This document shows positions 52,835 to 64,000 of a stretch of 64,000 nucleotides of DNA, one piece after another. The stretch is from Chamaea fasciata (taxonomy: Eukaryota > Chordata > Aves > Passeriformes > Sylviidae): contig JARCOQ010000005.1 in NCBI GenBank assembly GCA_029207755.1, forward strand, positions 42,433,621-42,497,620, given 5' to 3'. The translations under genes were made by a program, and so were the position numbers. Below the pieces are notes generated by a model that worked only from the letters and a program-made list of their open reading frames with translations, ran no database searches and was not told where the DNA came from. Within the stretch, counting starts at the first letter, position 1; every line of letters starts with the position of its first letter.

Positions 52835-55800
52835 AGGGCTAAAAGAGAATCTAATGTGTGCCAACTGGAAGGACTTTGTCACAATCAGGATTTTAGAGAA
52901 AGTGAACTGAAAAGAGGAGGTTTTTCTTTTCTTTGTGCCTGCCCCCCACCTGCCCCCCAAACTCTCCTTTTGGAAATCACAGAATGCAGAACATTATATT
53001 TTTCAAGTTACTGCTAGAATACTTTTCCCAAAACACAACCTCTTCCCCTCCTGCCTGCATAAGACAGCCCCAGTTCAAAACACATTTTCTCTTTTAACAC
53101 CTTGGTTAGAAAGGATAAATGAACCTTCTCCTAGTCCTAGATTTTCTTGGGAGATCCTCTTTTTCCACACCTCAGTCTTTACAGTTCTTTAGGACTTCTA
53201 CACATCTTGTGTGGTTTTAAGTCCTTTAAGTCATTGCCAAGAGGAAATGTACCTATGTCATATTTATATACAAACTTGGGGTTTAAAAGCTGTTGCAAAT
53301 TATTACTTTTATCTGGTTTTGTGTTCCTATCACATTAGTTAAGAAAAAAAATGGCAGTGATTCTTAAAGCATACTACAAGTCTTGTGCAAAAATTTACCC
53401 TAGTAGCCATTCTAGGATAATTTTCACCCTGAGCAGTTCAGTCAGCAACCCTTAAAGAGTGGAGTCCTCTTCCGTAAAACAAACTTATGCTAGATCAACC
53501 ACTTGGTAAAGTTATTAGTCTTTGTTACCCACCTTCAAACTGTGTGAGCACATGATTTCTCTGTTGAAATGCAGCTAGATTAATGGAAATAAACCTTTTG
53601 CTCAGTTTTTCACCTTGCCATATTAATTATCTCTTAATCATTTGTTAGAGCATCTGAAATTCACCTGCACATTTCTATTTAGTTTCTCATATTTAAATTT
53701 AATATTCATCATATACTCAGGATTGTGTTGTCAAAAAAACAACTCTAAGAATGCTCTGGCGTTCTCCTTCTCTTTGTGACCTTAGGGCTGTCAAGTTCTG
53801 CATTTTCAGAATGCATTTGCATTAGAGAACTTACTAGTTTATGTTGGAGCTATGAATTATCACGTTCCATGAAACATCTCACAGTGGACAAAACTTCCAA
53901 AATTCACCTTATATGTCAATCTACACAGAAAAGTGGAATATCACAGAGATAGCAGGCTACTGCAAAGCAGTCTTATTCAGCCAGTGCTAGACAGCTGTGC
54001 GTATCCCAGAGAATTACATCTAAAGAAACTAGTTCTGCTGAGAGTTGACTCACCACAGCCAAGGCAGAATAACACTTTAGAATGACTACGCCACTTTCTC
54101 TTAATGACAATGTGTTTTTAGAGTTAACTTAGATATCCTCATGTAGTAGTTATGTATCTTCTCTTGTAGTTCACAAACTTTTTTTTTTTTGCATACAAGT
54201 ATCATTTTTGATATCCCCCGTTTTAGCTGTAGATTCTGCAAAAGCGCAAAAGCTAATGAGATTCTGAATGTAAATATTAACTCTTCTGATTCTGGAGTTA
54301 GATTTCTTAAATCTTCATGCAAGTCTTTATCAAAGTACCTTGTGCAATAAGGCAGGAATGATATATTGACTGAAAATAGCTCTGTATTATAAAATATAGG
54401 CATCTGTAGAGTTAGACATATGGGAAGATGCTGTGGTAACAATTTCATGAGGAGAAAAAGCCTGAAAACTTTTCTTTATATTCTTGTGATTGTCAGTTAT
54501 TCTTTGTACCATTAATAATAGTGCCATTAGTACTACCAGTACTATAATACCTCTGAAAAGTAGAACGCTGAATTCACCCTGTCACTTTGAAGATATGGGA
54601 ACCCTTGGCAACACGGACTGTATATTTAGGAAACAAGAAAAAAAGTGCAGCTATCAGTATAAAATGGCTATGAAAGAAAGCAAATTTTCTTCTACTTCAT
54701 TGTAATCTGCATATAGAAAGTTAAAACTTCTTATTAGTTTTGATTCTGACATGTCCTTTTCCCTTACCTCTGAATACTGCTTCAGCTTTGCATTTTCAGA
54801 GGGCTTGCTCTGAAAGCTCTGAATTTTGTCATCAGCAGTGCTCTTTGAGTTCATCCTACTAACAAAGAAATGCTTTGATCCACAGAGATGACAACAAGCT
54901 TTACTCTTCTAGGTCATAAATTCAATAAGTTCCAAGTCTACAAGTAGTCATAAATTAGATGCACATTTTAGTGTTTATATAGGGAAGCTATTGTGTTTAG
55001 AGAATGAGATTAGGCAGAGTGGTCACAGAACACTGAATAGTAAATCCCATGCTCCCAGTAAAGCCCTAGATCTCTAAGACATGAAAACATGTCTGAGAGA
55101 TCATCTAAGACATGAAAACAGTGATCTGCCCAAAGTGGGGCTCTACTGAAGGTAAGAAATAATACTTTTTTTTTTTGTAAAATATAATGTATATAACATA
55201 AATTACTCCAGTGAGCTACTCAGTAGATTCTCCGTCTAAATTCACATTTTCATTTTTGCACAGTACTCAAAACTTATATATGCCAAAAGGTAATCCCAAC
55301 TACTTTACTGTAAACAGAAAGAATATGTCAATGCAGGGTTCAACTAATGGACATATTCAATAAAGTAGATCTGTATTTATATGCAAAGACATCATTTTAA
55401 AAGATGAGACTTTCCTAGAACAGTGAGAATGCATTAAAAGGTTTAAACTTATGGTTTATGTTGTCAGGATTTGATTCTTCAGAATTTGATATGAAATAAG
55501 ATTTGCAGGACCCCTACTCCATTGAAAGGAAGAGAGTGTATTGCAAATCTGTTTATAAAAAAGATTTCAGGAGCACAGAAGAACAGATGTCCCTAATTAT
55601 TTAGTTACTGTTAGTTTTCAGCTTAGATATTCTGGCCAGAAAAGTTTTATAATACAGCAGAAGTAATTGCAGTACTGATAGACCCAGTTTAAATGTTTGT
55701 TCCTAGTTTTGAACATAATCTCATTACCTGCTAGTCATGTAGAAAATTTTTCTACAAAAGCACAGATGGATTGGTTTTGATTGTTGAACTTAATTATAAC

Positions 55801-55990
55801 TACATATTTGACTAATAGCAAGGAATAATTTTCAGAGAAATGATAAAAACTTAAATGGTAAACAGCAAATATGCTATTTAAATATCTCCTACTCCTAGGA
55901 AAACAGTTTTGTTTGATTTTTTTCCTTGTCTAAAATTGTTCTTTTATCAGGATATGATCATGTTCTGTCTGAGACAAAAGTGGACAAAAC
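52835..55990. other. Intergenic, no gene seen
   Basis: AT-rich DNA with poly-T at 54179-54190 and 55166-55176 and a 16-bp direct repeat (55074-55089 and 55105-55120). The minus-strand frame 54101-54448 (115 codons) has no recognised domain. Confidence 0.6.
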
Positions 55991-56752
55991 ATCATAGAAT
56001 TATAGAATATCCTGAGTTGGAAGGGACCCACAGGGAACATCAAAGACCAACTCCTGTCCCTGCACAGGACACTCCAAGAATCACACCATGTGCCTGAGGC
56101 TGTTGTCCAAACCCTTCTGGAGCTCTATCAGGGCTGGAGTTCTTCCCTGGGTAGCCTGTGCCAGTATTCATCCTCTGGGGGAAGAATTTTTTCCTGTTAT
56201 ACAACCTAAGCTTCCCCTGACTCAGCTTCAGACAGTTCCAGTGGGTCCTGTCACTGATCACCACACAGAAGAGGTCACTGCCTGCCCCTGCTCATCCCCT
56301 CACGGGGCAGTTGTAGACTGCAGTGAGGTTTCCCCTCAGTCTCCTCTTCTCCAGGCCGAACAGACCAAGTGACCTCAGTGACTACTTGTATGGCTTCCCC
56401 TCAAGGCCCTCCATCACCCTCATGTCCCTCCTTTGGAAATTCTTTAATAGCTTAGTGTCTTTTTTATATTGTGGCACCCAAACCTGCCCCCAGCACTGGA
56501 GGTGAGGCCGCCCCAGTGCAGGGCAGAGGGGACAATCCCCTCCCTTGCCCGGCTGGTAATGCTGTGCCTGATGCCCCCCAAGACACTCCAGGTTTGCCCT
56601 CCTGGCTCCAGGGCACTGCTGGCTCATGTTCAACTTGCGGTCAAACATAACCCTCAGGTGACTTTCCACAGTTCTGCTCTCCAGACTCTATTTTTCCAGT
56701 TTGTTTGCTCATCCAAAGTTGCCCTACCCGAGGTACACAATCCAGCCAGAGG
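55991..56752 (-). mobile_element. CR1 LINE, 5'-truncated, relatively young
   Basis: The left edge carries ATCATAGAATTATAGAAT followed by TTGGAAGGGACCC, the CR1 3' terminus on the opposite strand. Rightward come typical 3' UTR words (CTGGAGCTCTATCAGG-like, TCCTCTTCTCCAGGCC). The end of ORF2 follows: the minus-strand frame 56382-56669 shows LNMSQQCPGARRAN and later RPHLQCWGQVWVPQYKKDTK, which fits the CR1 reverse transcriptase C-terminus. The element stops near 56752, so it is 5'-truncated at about 760 bp, as usual for CR1. It is the best preserved CR1 in the window but still carries stops and frameshifts. Confidence 0.92.
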
Positions 56753-57914
56753 AAAATCAAATGAAGGTGATACAAAACTCTGTTTGTTTTCAGCTTTTCA
56801 AATAATTATGAACCACAGCAAAAGACGAAATCTTAGGTTATTTCTACCATAAGTAATCTACATTTCTTAACAATTAGAAAAAAATAGCTGCTTACAGCAA
56901 CCTAAAGGGTCTGATGCTGGTTCCACAGTTAATTTGATCATGCTTCTGGCAACCTAACATGGTCAAGTGCAAACAGATGTTCCACAGCAGTAAGATGAAG
57001 TTCAAAACTTGGACACATCAGTGTGGGTTCTGCCCAAGCTAATTAGCTGTGGTGAGAAAAAAAACCCAGTATTTTATTAAAGCCACATGTTTTTCATTCT
57101 TCTATCAAGAATTTGAAAGAATAAATTGATTGTTACAGGCCGTGAACAAGGTATAGTAAAGAGCTTTATGAGGATATGATCCATATCATTTCAGTACCTA
57201 GAATTTCAAATGCTGTGGGTCATACATGCAGCCACAGCTAAATACTTATTCTGTAAATTGTGCTTATCTATGTTTAGGTTCTGAACCCTCACTTAAGAAA
57301 AAAACCCATCTGGGCCAAAACATGAGGATGTTCCCACCAATCATTAGAACATAAATTAATCTGTAAATTGGTTGCTGTGATTTCTTTTTATTTACTTTTG
57401 TTTTCTAATAATTAGGAATAAAACATTTCCAAGTGCATCTGGAAGAGATATTTTGATTGCGTTAATATAATTATTTTCCCCTTTTGGTATATTTTAACTA
57501 TAAGTAACTGAGATATTTGATGTTGATTGGACTAATTGTATGCAGCTTTACCTTGGGGTATAAATCTTGATAGGGTTTGTCCCTTACTGTCTTAGATAAT
57601 CAGACTCACAAATGACAGAAATAAAAGGCTAGAATGAAATAGCTTTCTTGTAGCAATCTCTGATTGTCACCAACCTTTTAGCCATATTTTCTATTCCTTT
57701 CATTGGATATTATAACATATCATATTCAGCTGCACACAATCTACCAGCTCAAATCCTGTCTCCAAACCTCTAGAACTAGTCTAACAAAGTTATTAGTTTA
57801 ATAGCATATGGCTGATGAACACTACTGAAAGAGCAGTACTGACTGTTTAAATATGGCATAAATACAGAAAAAAATATTGGCAACTGTGAGATACAAGGTT
57901 ATAATTGTGGAAGT
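56753..57914. other. Intergenic, nothing recognised
   Basis: AT-rich DNA between a CR1 fragment and an LTR. No repeats or open frames of note. Confidence 0.6.
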
Positions 57915-58164
57915 TGTTAAGGCTTATGTTCACCAGAAGAGCCTGTGGGAAGGCACAGCTGCAGGATGGATGCTTGGGGCGTGAGAGATAGCATTGACTC
58001 GTGGACAGCAGACTGCAGCTGAGCCAGCCAATGGGCGCCCTTCTGTTAAGGTCTGGGTTTGTCTGGTTGAGATTAAAGGTATAAAAGGGGGGTAACTTCT
58101 AGAATAAAGTGATCTCCTTGGGATTCATAAGGATGTCCGTGTCTCTTTGCTCCCCACTGCTACA
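57915..58164 (+). mobile_element. Short solo LTR, probably ERVK-like
   Basis: Begins TGTTAAGGC and ends CACTGCTACA, about 250 bp. It contains GGTATAAAAGG (TATA box, about 58078) and AGAATAAAGTGATC (poly(A) signal, about 58100), then a T/G-rich stretch and TGTCCGTGTCTCTTTG. The close spacing of TATA and AATAAA and the small size fit alpha/beta-retrovirus-type avian LTRs. Flanks GGAAGT and GGCAAC match at only three of six bases, so the edges are tentative. No internal genes. Confidence 0.68.
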
Positions 58165-61100
58165 GGCAACTTCTGAAGGCAGTGCCCATAAACAGAAGAG
58201 TAGAGGTATGAGATCAACACTGACAAATGAGTTGTGATGTAAGCATAAATGTAAAGGAGAGTTTTAAAGAGGAATTTAATGGGAAACAAGAAATTTGTTT
58301 TGTGAGTAGTTTTGGAGACCCACAGGTTGGCCTAACTGTGCTAAATGATGGTAAGGACTGATTTTCTAAGAATAAAGGAGATAAAATAAGAGGAAGGGTA
58401 AAGGCAGTCATGGTCTTGATGGAAGGTTTTATATAGCCATACAAGTATCTACATCTCACAAGAAAAGAGAGAGGGAGAAGGTGGAAGGATACAGAGTTGC
58501 AAAAAGAACCTAGAAACAGACTAAGGAAATTATCTTTAAATTAGCATTTCACTTCTTTCCTTTTGATCAACACAAGCTGTTTGTCATAAAGAAAGGCCAT
58601 TGAGATGATTAAAAATGTTATTCTTAATCCAACTGTATTCTCTAAGTTGATGTTCCTGAGTTTCTTGGAATTTTGCTAACATGCTTATTAAAATCTCTGG
58701 AAATACTCTGACTGATACTCTTTCTCAAAAAGGGTTCTCTCTGAGATAGTATTAGCTTAATCACACTTCCCCTAGACCTCTTCTTAAGTAAACTGTCCTT
58801 TCACATGATTAACCTTATAAAGGCAATGAATGTAAAAGGAAACTGTTGGAGTTTTTAAAGATTTTAAGTATATCTTCTTATTTTAGACAGCATATACAAG
58901 AATATCCCCCCTCTCTCTCTCCATGAAAATACAGGAAAGATAAAATTCACCTTCACAGCTCAATTTTTCTAAACAATACTGAACCATGCTCTAGTCAAGC
59001 TACCCTGAAAATAGTATTTCATACATAATATGAGACTTTTTAATAGACACTTCCACTTCTACCTCTGAGCTTACATCCCTGTGGCTTTGACAAGAGGACC
59101 TTCATAGAAAGATTCTTAATTTCCAAATCCCCTTTCATGTATGCAATTTATTTTTATGTCAAAAAATTATTTTGCATATCAAGTATTTTATTCTGTCATT
59201 GACTATTAGAATTATCTCCTCAGATTCTAATTTCCCTTTTTCCATAACTTAGTCAGTAAGCCTTCCTGTCTTCCTAACAAATTCTTCTGTCGTCGTTTGA
59301 AGAAGTCAGTGCTTTTGGAATTTTATTTTGTTCTTTGTAGAAGACTTTCCAAGAAAATAGGCTGCCATGTGCCAGTGAATGGCTTCCTCAAACCATTTAC
59401 TGAACCCTAATTTCTCACTATGACTTTTAAGACCATTACAAATCTCAGATATAGTAAAAGTTAAATCATCCACCCAATAAAAATACTAAAACTCATAACA
59501 GCCTCTCTCTCACTGGCTAACTGCCCTGACGGCAGCAAGATCTTACCAGCTGAAGCAATTTTTACCTGTCCTCTAGAGATGCACTCCGTGTGACTTGAGA
59601 TAATTCACTGAATTTAGGCAGGTATTTCAAAGGCTGAGACAGGGGAAAAGAAACCTGAGTTTCCATTTGTCTGGTGTTTTCCAAACCCCACCTTCCCACA
59701 ATCACTGAAGAAGGAAGAACAGTTACTTTTCTGCTGAAGTGCATCCTGTAACTTACTTCCAGTTTTATTTTAGAAAAAAGAGTAGAAGAAAACTCAGCAT
59801 TACTCGACAATTTTTATTAAGGCCATGATTGACTAGTTGTATAAATGCAGTGCTGATGGGCATTACTATTGAGAAACCCTTATAATAAACAGCAGCTCAT
59901 CTGAGTGATGGTTTGAATTTACAAATGCTACCTCTTGATCACAAGAGCCAGTACTGCTGGTAGCTTTAAGTAATAAATCTCACATCTAATCAGTTCACTT
60001 CTGTTTTCTGTATTGGGACTAACTAGCTTTATTCACAAGAGATTTTACATTAAATTTTTTGAAGCTAGAAAGTCCCCTTTTAAATCTGATCAGCAAGGGT
60101 CAGGATTTACCCCAAAACTTACTTTAGATTTTTCTAGATACTTGCAGTCTCTTCTGGCATCACAGAAGCTGCAGGCTGTAAAATAGCCTTGATATACTTT
60201 CTATTCATTGTTTATTTGCTTCCTTCATTTTTTGAAAGAGGAAAATTCCTGACACAACTGTTGTGGACCTGCTGCAACAAGTGTATGCATAAGACAAGTA
60301 TGTACTTGATAAAAGTCATCATATTATCAAATGTCACTGCAGGGATATTGCAAGAGATATCCATCAGTCTGGTCCCCATATTTATCATTGCTTGAGACAT
60401 TTCAAAAGGACAAAATCTAGCAATTAGGTGATTTACATTTGGTATTAGAACCTGCTGCATAAAAGGACAACAAAATGCTAGAAATCTTATTTATAAATTT
60501 TGTATTTCCATTATTTTCTTGTTGTTCTTTTATTATATACTGTTTTCTACACTTCTATTTTGTCAAAAATAAATAAGTAGATAAAATTGTATTCAAAGAT
60601 ACTTGCCCAACATTTGAATATAATGAACTTTTTTAGATGCTAAATGTTCTAATGCCTTGTTCTTAAGTAATTACTATGATGAGACTGTGTTAATGAGACT
60701 CCTTTGGTAGACAAATTAAAAAATATATTTCTTTGTTTTATAATCCCTATTTAATCAGAGCTTGAATGTTGTCAGAAATGTAACCCTACAAAGTACTATG
60801 AAGGCTGAATATAAAGATGTTGATAGTAATTTAGTTGAAACCCTTGCGTAAATATCAGTTCGCATCTTTTCTTGTATACTGTTATGAAATTTTTAGCACG
60901 TTTCACACACTCTTGAAGCAAAAAGGAAAACTCCCAGAAGAGCAGTTTAATACAGACCTTCACTTAGCACTGTTAGTTGCCACAGAGTCCAAATTTAAAC
61001 ACTTTTTCCCCTAATACTTAAGTTTCCCCCAATGTTGCTTTACAGCTGAAAACAATGGCTGGAATGCTTAAAAACATCACTTAATCAAGAATTGGTCAAT

Positions 61101-61214
61101 ATTCATTTTATATAGACTGTGCCATTCCAATTTTTGGCTAAACTGAATGGAATGGAAGCATGATTTTGTAGAATTCAGGATAAAAATAGCCAAATTTAAC
61201 CAAATTCCAGCACA
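58165..61214. other. Intergenic, no gene seen
   Basis: AT-rich DNA with a short (CT)n run at about 58906-58921. Open frames are 82 codons or fewer with no recognised domain. Confidence 0.6.
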
Positions 61215-62430
61215 TCATCATGCAATCATAAAGGAGAAATTATGCCTGACCAATATGATAGACTTCTGTGATTAGATGACTGGTTTGATAGGAGAAGGGA
61301 GTGCACTGAATGTTGCTTATCTCAAATTTAGCAAGGTTTTTAACACTGTCCATTATCAAGCTCATAGAAAGTCTCATAAAATACAGGCTAGGGAAAACGG
61401 TTGGTAATGTGGGCTGAATACTGACTGAACTGCTGGGAACATAGAACTGGTATTAACAACGCTAAGCCCATGCAGAAATGTCACTAGTGGTGTGCCTTAT
61501 GGGTGAAAACTGGCACATACTGTATTTAACACCTTCATTCATGACCTGGATGATGGAAGGCTGAACTGTCAGCAGATTTGCAGCTGGCATAAATCTGGGA
61601 GAAGTAGCTATTACACCAGTGGTCATGCTGCCATCCAGGTGGACTTGGGCAGGCTGGAGAAATTGGCCAGCAGAACACCCATGAAGTTCAACAAGGGAAG
61701 TGAAAAGTCCTGCACCTTGGGTAGAATGAGGAATAACCCCAGAAACCAGTGCAAACTGGGGCCAATGAGCTAGAAGTCATCAACACAGAGAAGGCATTTT
61801 GTGACCTCGTGCACAACAAGCATAGCAAGAGCCAGCAGTACACCTTTGCAGAAATGAATGTCAAAGGTATCCTGGACTGCATTAGAATAAGTGTTGTCAT
61901 CAGGTCAAGGGAGGTGATCCCTCTATTTAGCACTGGTAAGGACATGAATAGCTGTGTCCAGCACTGGCTTTCCCCGTACGAGGAATATATGGACTTACTA
62001 GAGTGAACCTGGTGCAGCTTGGATGAAGATAGGTAAGGAATTGCAGCACCTGACAGCCAAGACTGCTGGGAGTGGTCAGCCTGGGGAAGAGAAGGTTCAG
62101 GGGGATCTTATCCATGTGTACAAACCTGGGAGTAGGGAATGAAGAAAAGGGAGTCACTAACTTCTCTTAGTTGTGCCCTATTAAATGGGAAATTGGCACA
62201 GATGAAAATGCATGAAATTCTATCCAAAGACAAGAAAACACTTGTTTTTACTGTGGAGGTGGTCAATCCCTGGATCCTGTGGCCCAGAGAGGTTTTAGAG
62301 CCTCCGTCCTTGGAGGTACGGAAAACTAGAGGGGTCCTGGGAAACCTGCTTTGGCTGCCCCTTCTTGAGCAGGGGGGATGGTCTCCAGAAGTCCTTTCCA
62401 ACCTCAATCATTCTGTGATTCTCTGATTGC
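61215..62430 (+). mobile_element. CR1 LINE fragment, old, long 3' part
   Basis: Contains, in CR1 order on the + strand: an ORF2 part around TTTAGCAAGGTTTTTAACAC (KAFDTV-like motif region), CTTCATTCATGACCTGGATG, CAGATTTGCAGCTGGCATAA (degraded FADDTKL region), GAAGTTCAACAAGGGAAGTG and GGTCAAGGGAGGTGATCCCT. It ends with the 3' UTR words GGAGGTGGTCAATCCCTGGA and CCTTTCCAACCTCAATCATT, then CTGTGATTCTCTGATT at the CR1 tail. It is diverged, with many stops. The frames 61749-62006 and 62139-62426 are pieces of it. Confidence 0.88.
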
Positions 62431-64000
62431 GTATGTCAAACCATCTTACAGTTTCAGTTATTTTCAACATTGTTTCAAATTCTTTGAAAAATGTCTTCTA
62501 GCATTATGACAGGCATGGGAGGAAGTGTAAAACAGGATAAATGTTCTGGCAGCAACCTTAATTGTCTTGTTTATACTAACCGGTATTTTGTTGTTTTTTT
62601 CCTTTTCTCTATAATTTCCAGCTTGTGAAAAAACTACAATTCAGTGTATTTAGAGTGCAGAAATTCACTATGACTTCTTTTGACTCAGATATGCCTACAG
62701 AAATGCTAGAAAAAGTGATTAAAATGCATCTATTAGGACTAGTTATTTGCAGTTTAAACGGCAAAGATATAGACATCTTTAACTAAAGCTGCTTATGGTT
62801 TCTTGTTTTGCAGGAAGGAGTTCTTCAATCTGTTCAAGAAATATTCTGAATATATAAAACATTGATGCAAAGCATGTAAGAGCTTATTTTGTGGATGTAT
62901 GGTGAATTCAAAGATAGAGCTGAAAAATGAAGGCTATTCATATTTGTGTATGAATCTGTATGCTTCATAACAAAAACTAAGAAACTGAATAACAGTTTTA
63001 ATTTAATGCCTATAAATAATAAATATTTAAGATTACATTTTGCAGCACAAAAAGTTGCATCAAGGCTACAGATGAGAAGTTCATCTTTTCATTTAAAAGA
63101 ACCACTTAGAAAGTTAAAATATAGCTCTTTTAGATGTTAACAAATGAAAATAAGATACTCAAGAATATATGATAATAGCAGTACTCAAAAGAATATTTTA
63201 TGGTTTAAGCAAACTACAAACACCTGCAAGACACCAACAAGCTGATAATTTGTTACTCGTGGAACCTTATAGCATAAAAAAAATAATACAAGTAGCAACA
63301 TTTTTTGTTTTGTGTATACAAAGAAACTTGTCATTAATTATCAATTACTAAATCTTGCAATCAAACAGCAAACCTACAGTAATATCACTGTGAAAAAATC
63401 AAACAAGTTTCCGCCATAGACCAAAAAGATCTTTTATGCATTCCTAACATGTATTAAAATGGAAACTTCTTCAAAGGACCAATAACATGTGTGCACTACA
63501 AATAAATTTCATCTACTAATATCATCCTAAATTTCTTTCTTGGTAAAATGGTGTGGAACAAAAGAATCTAGAAGAGATACAAAACCATTCAGAAGTGCAA
63601 CACTATTTTTCTTGCTTTAGTTAAGTTTATTTATGTAGTCAAAAAGTCACAATATGAATCATTGGTTTATAAGACACCTACCTTGATGGATAAACAACAG
63701 CTGAAGTTCCAACTGCTTCCAAATTTTGAGTAGAGATTTTCCAATGGGTCTTGTCTTCTATTATCATCATCATCTATTTTCATATATTTCTGTAAGAGCT
63801 TGAAGACATAGAGAAGATATTCAGTTATAATGTCTTTCAGGAAGTAATTTCTTTATAGTTCACTGACTTGAAAGAGAAGCATAATCTCCCTAAAAGTCAT
63901 ATGCAAGTTAAAACATTTTATATATTATTTATATATTTTTTTAATATATTATTCATCCAACATTTTAGTTTTCTATCTCCTTTTTAATGCAGGAATTTGA
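62431..64000. other. Intergenic, no gene seen
   Basis: AT-rich DNA to the window edge, with a TA-rich stretch at about 63918-63952. Small frames (60-64 codons) have no recognised domain. Confidence 0.6.

Noticed and set aside
56382..56852. Frames of 95 and 127 codons
   Set aside because: The minus-strand one is a decayed CR1 ORF2 end and the plus-strand one is its antisense shadow.
62946..63351. Two 60-64 codon frames near the right edge
   Set aside because: Too short, no domain, and no convincing splice signals linking them to a gene.

Overview
This is vertebrate nuclear DNA, very probably from a passerine (songbird). Three things point that way: split exons with GT-AG introns, CR1 retrotransposon fragments typical of birds and reptiles, and solo LTRs of avian endogenous retroviruses. 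One of those LTRs (about 19.5-20.3 kb) closely resembles an ERVL-type LTR I know from songbirds. All family names come from recognition by eye; no database was searched.

Gene region (1 to about 8-12 kb, + strand). The only protein-coding gene supported is the 3' half of TMTC3, a transmembrane and TPR-containing O-mannosyltransferase of the ER. Six coding exons can be placed at base level (354-474, 1088-1199, 1958-2061, 3234-3403, 4194-4420, 5904-6715). All have GT/AG splice sites and compatible phases. Together they encode the last 514 residues or so: one hydrophobic segment, a run of about ten TPR-type helical pairs, and a lysine-rich tail ending in a short charged helix. The 5' half of the gene lies left of the window. 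The 3' UTR starts at 6716 and its end is unresolved.

Intergenic region (about 12-64 kb). No further gene is supported. In amniotes TMTC3 is followed by KITLG, so this is probably the TMTC3-KITLG interval. It is AT-rich and holds old CR1 pieces (about 14.9, 16.6-17.5, 34.2-35.0, 48.7, 56.0-56.8 and 61.2-62.4 kb), four LTR remnants (19.5-20.3, 31.8-32.2, 52.3-52.8 and 57.9-58.2 kb), and many simple repeats. The largest simple repeat is a pyrimidine tract of about 690 bp at 26.4-27.1 kb. A second purine heptamer tract lies at 43.4-43.5 kb.

I found no CRISPR array, operon, tRNA, rRNA or intact mobile element, and no sign of a new multi-gene system. The points most worth checking are the short transmembrane exon, the long polypyrimidine tract, an unusually long unexplained open frame at 33.5-34.0 kb, a GC-richer unclassified block at 45.2-46.7 kb, and the LTR boundaries.
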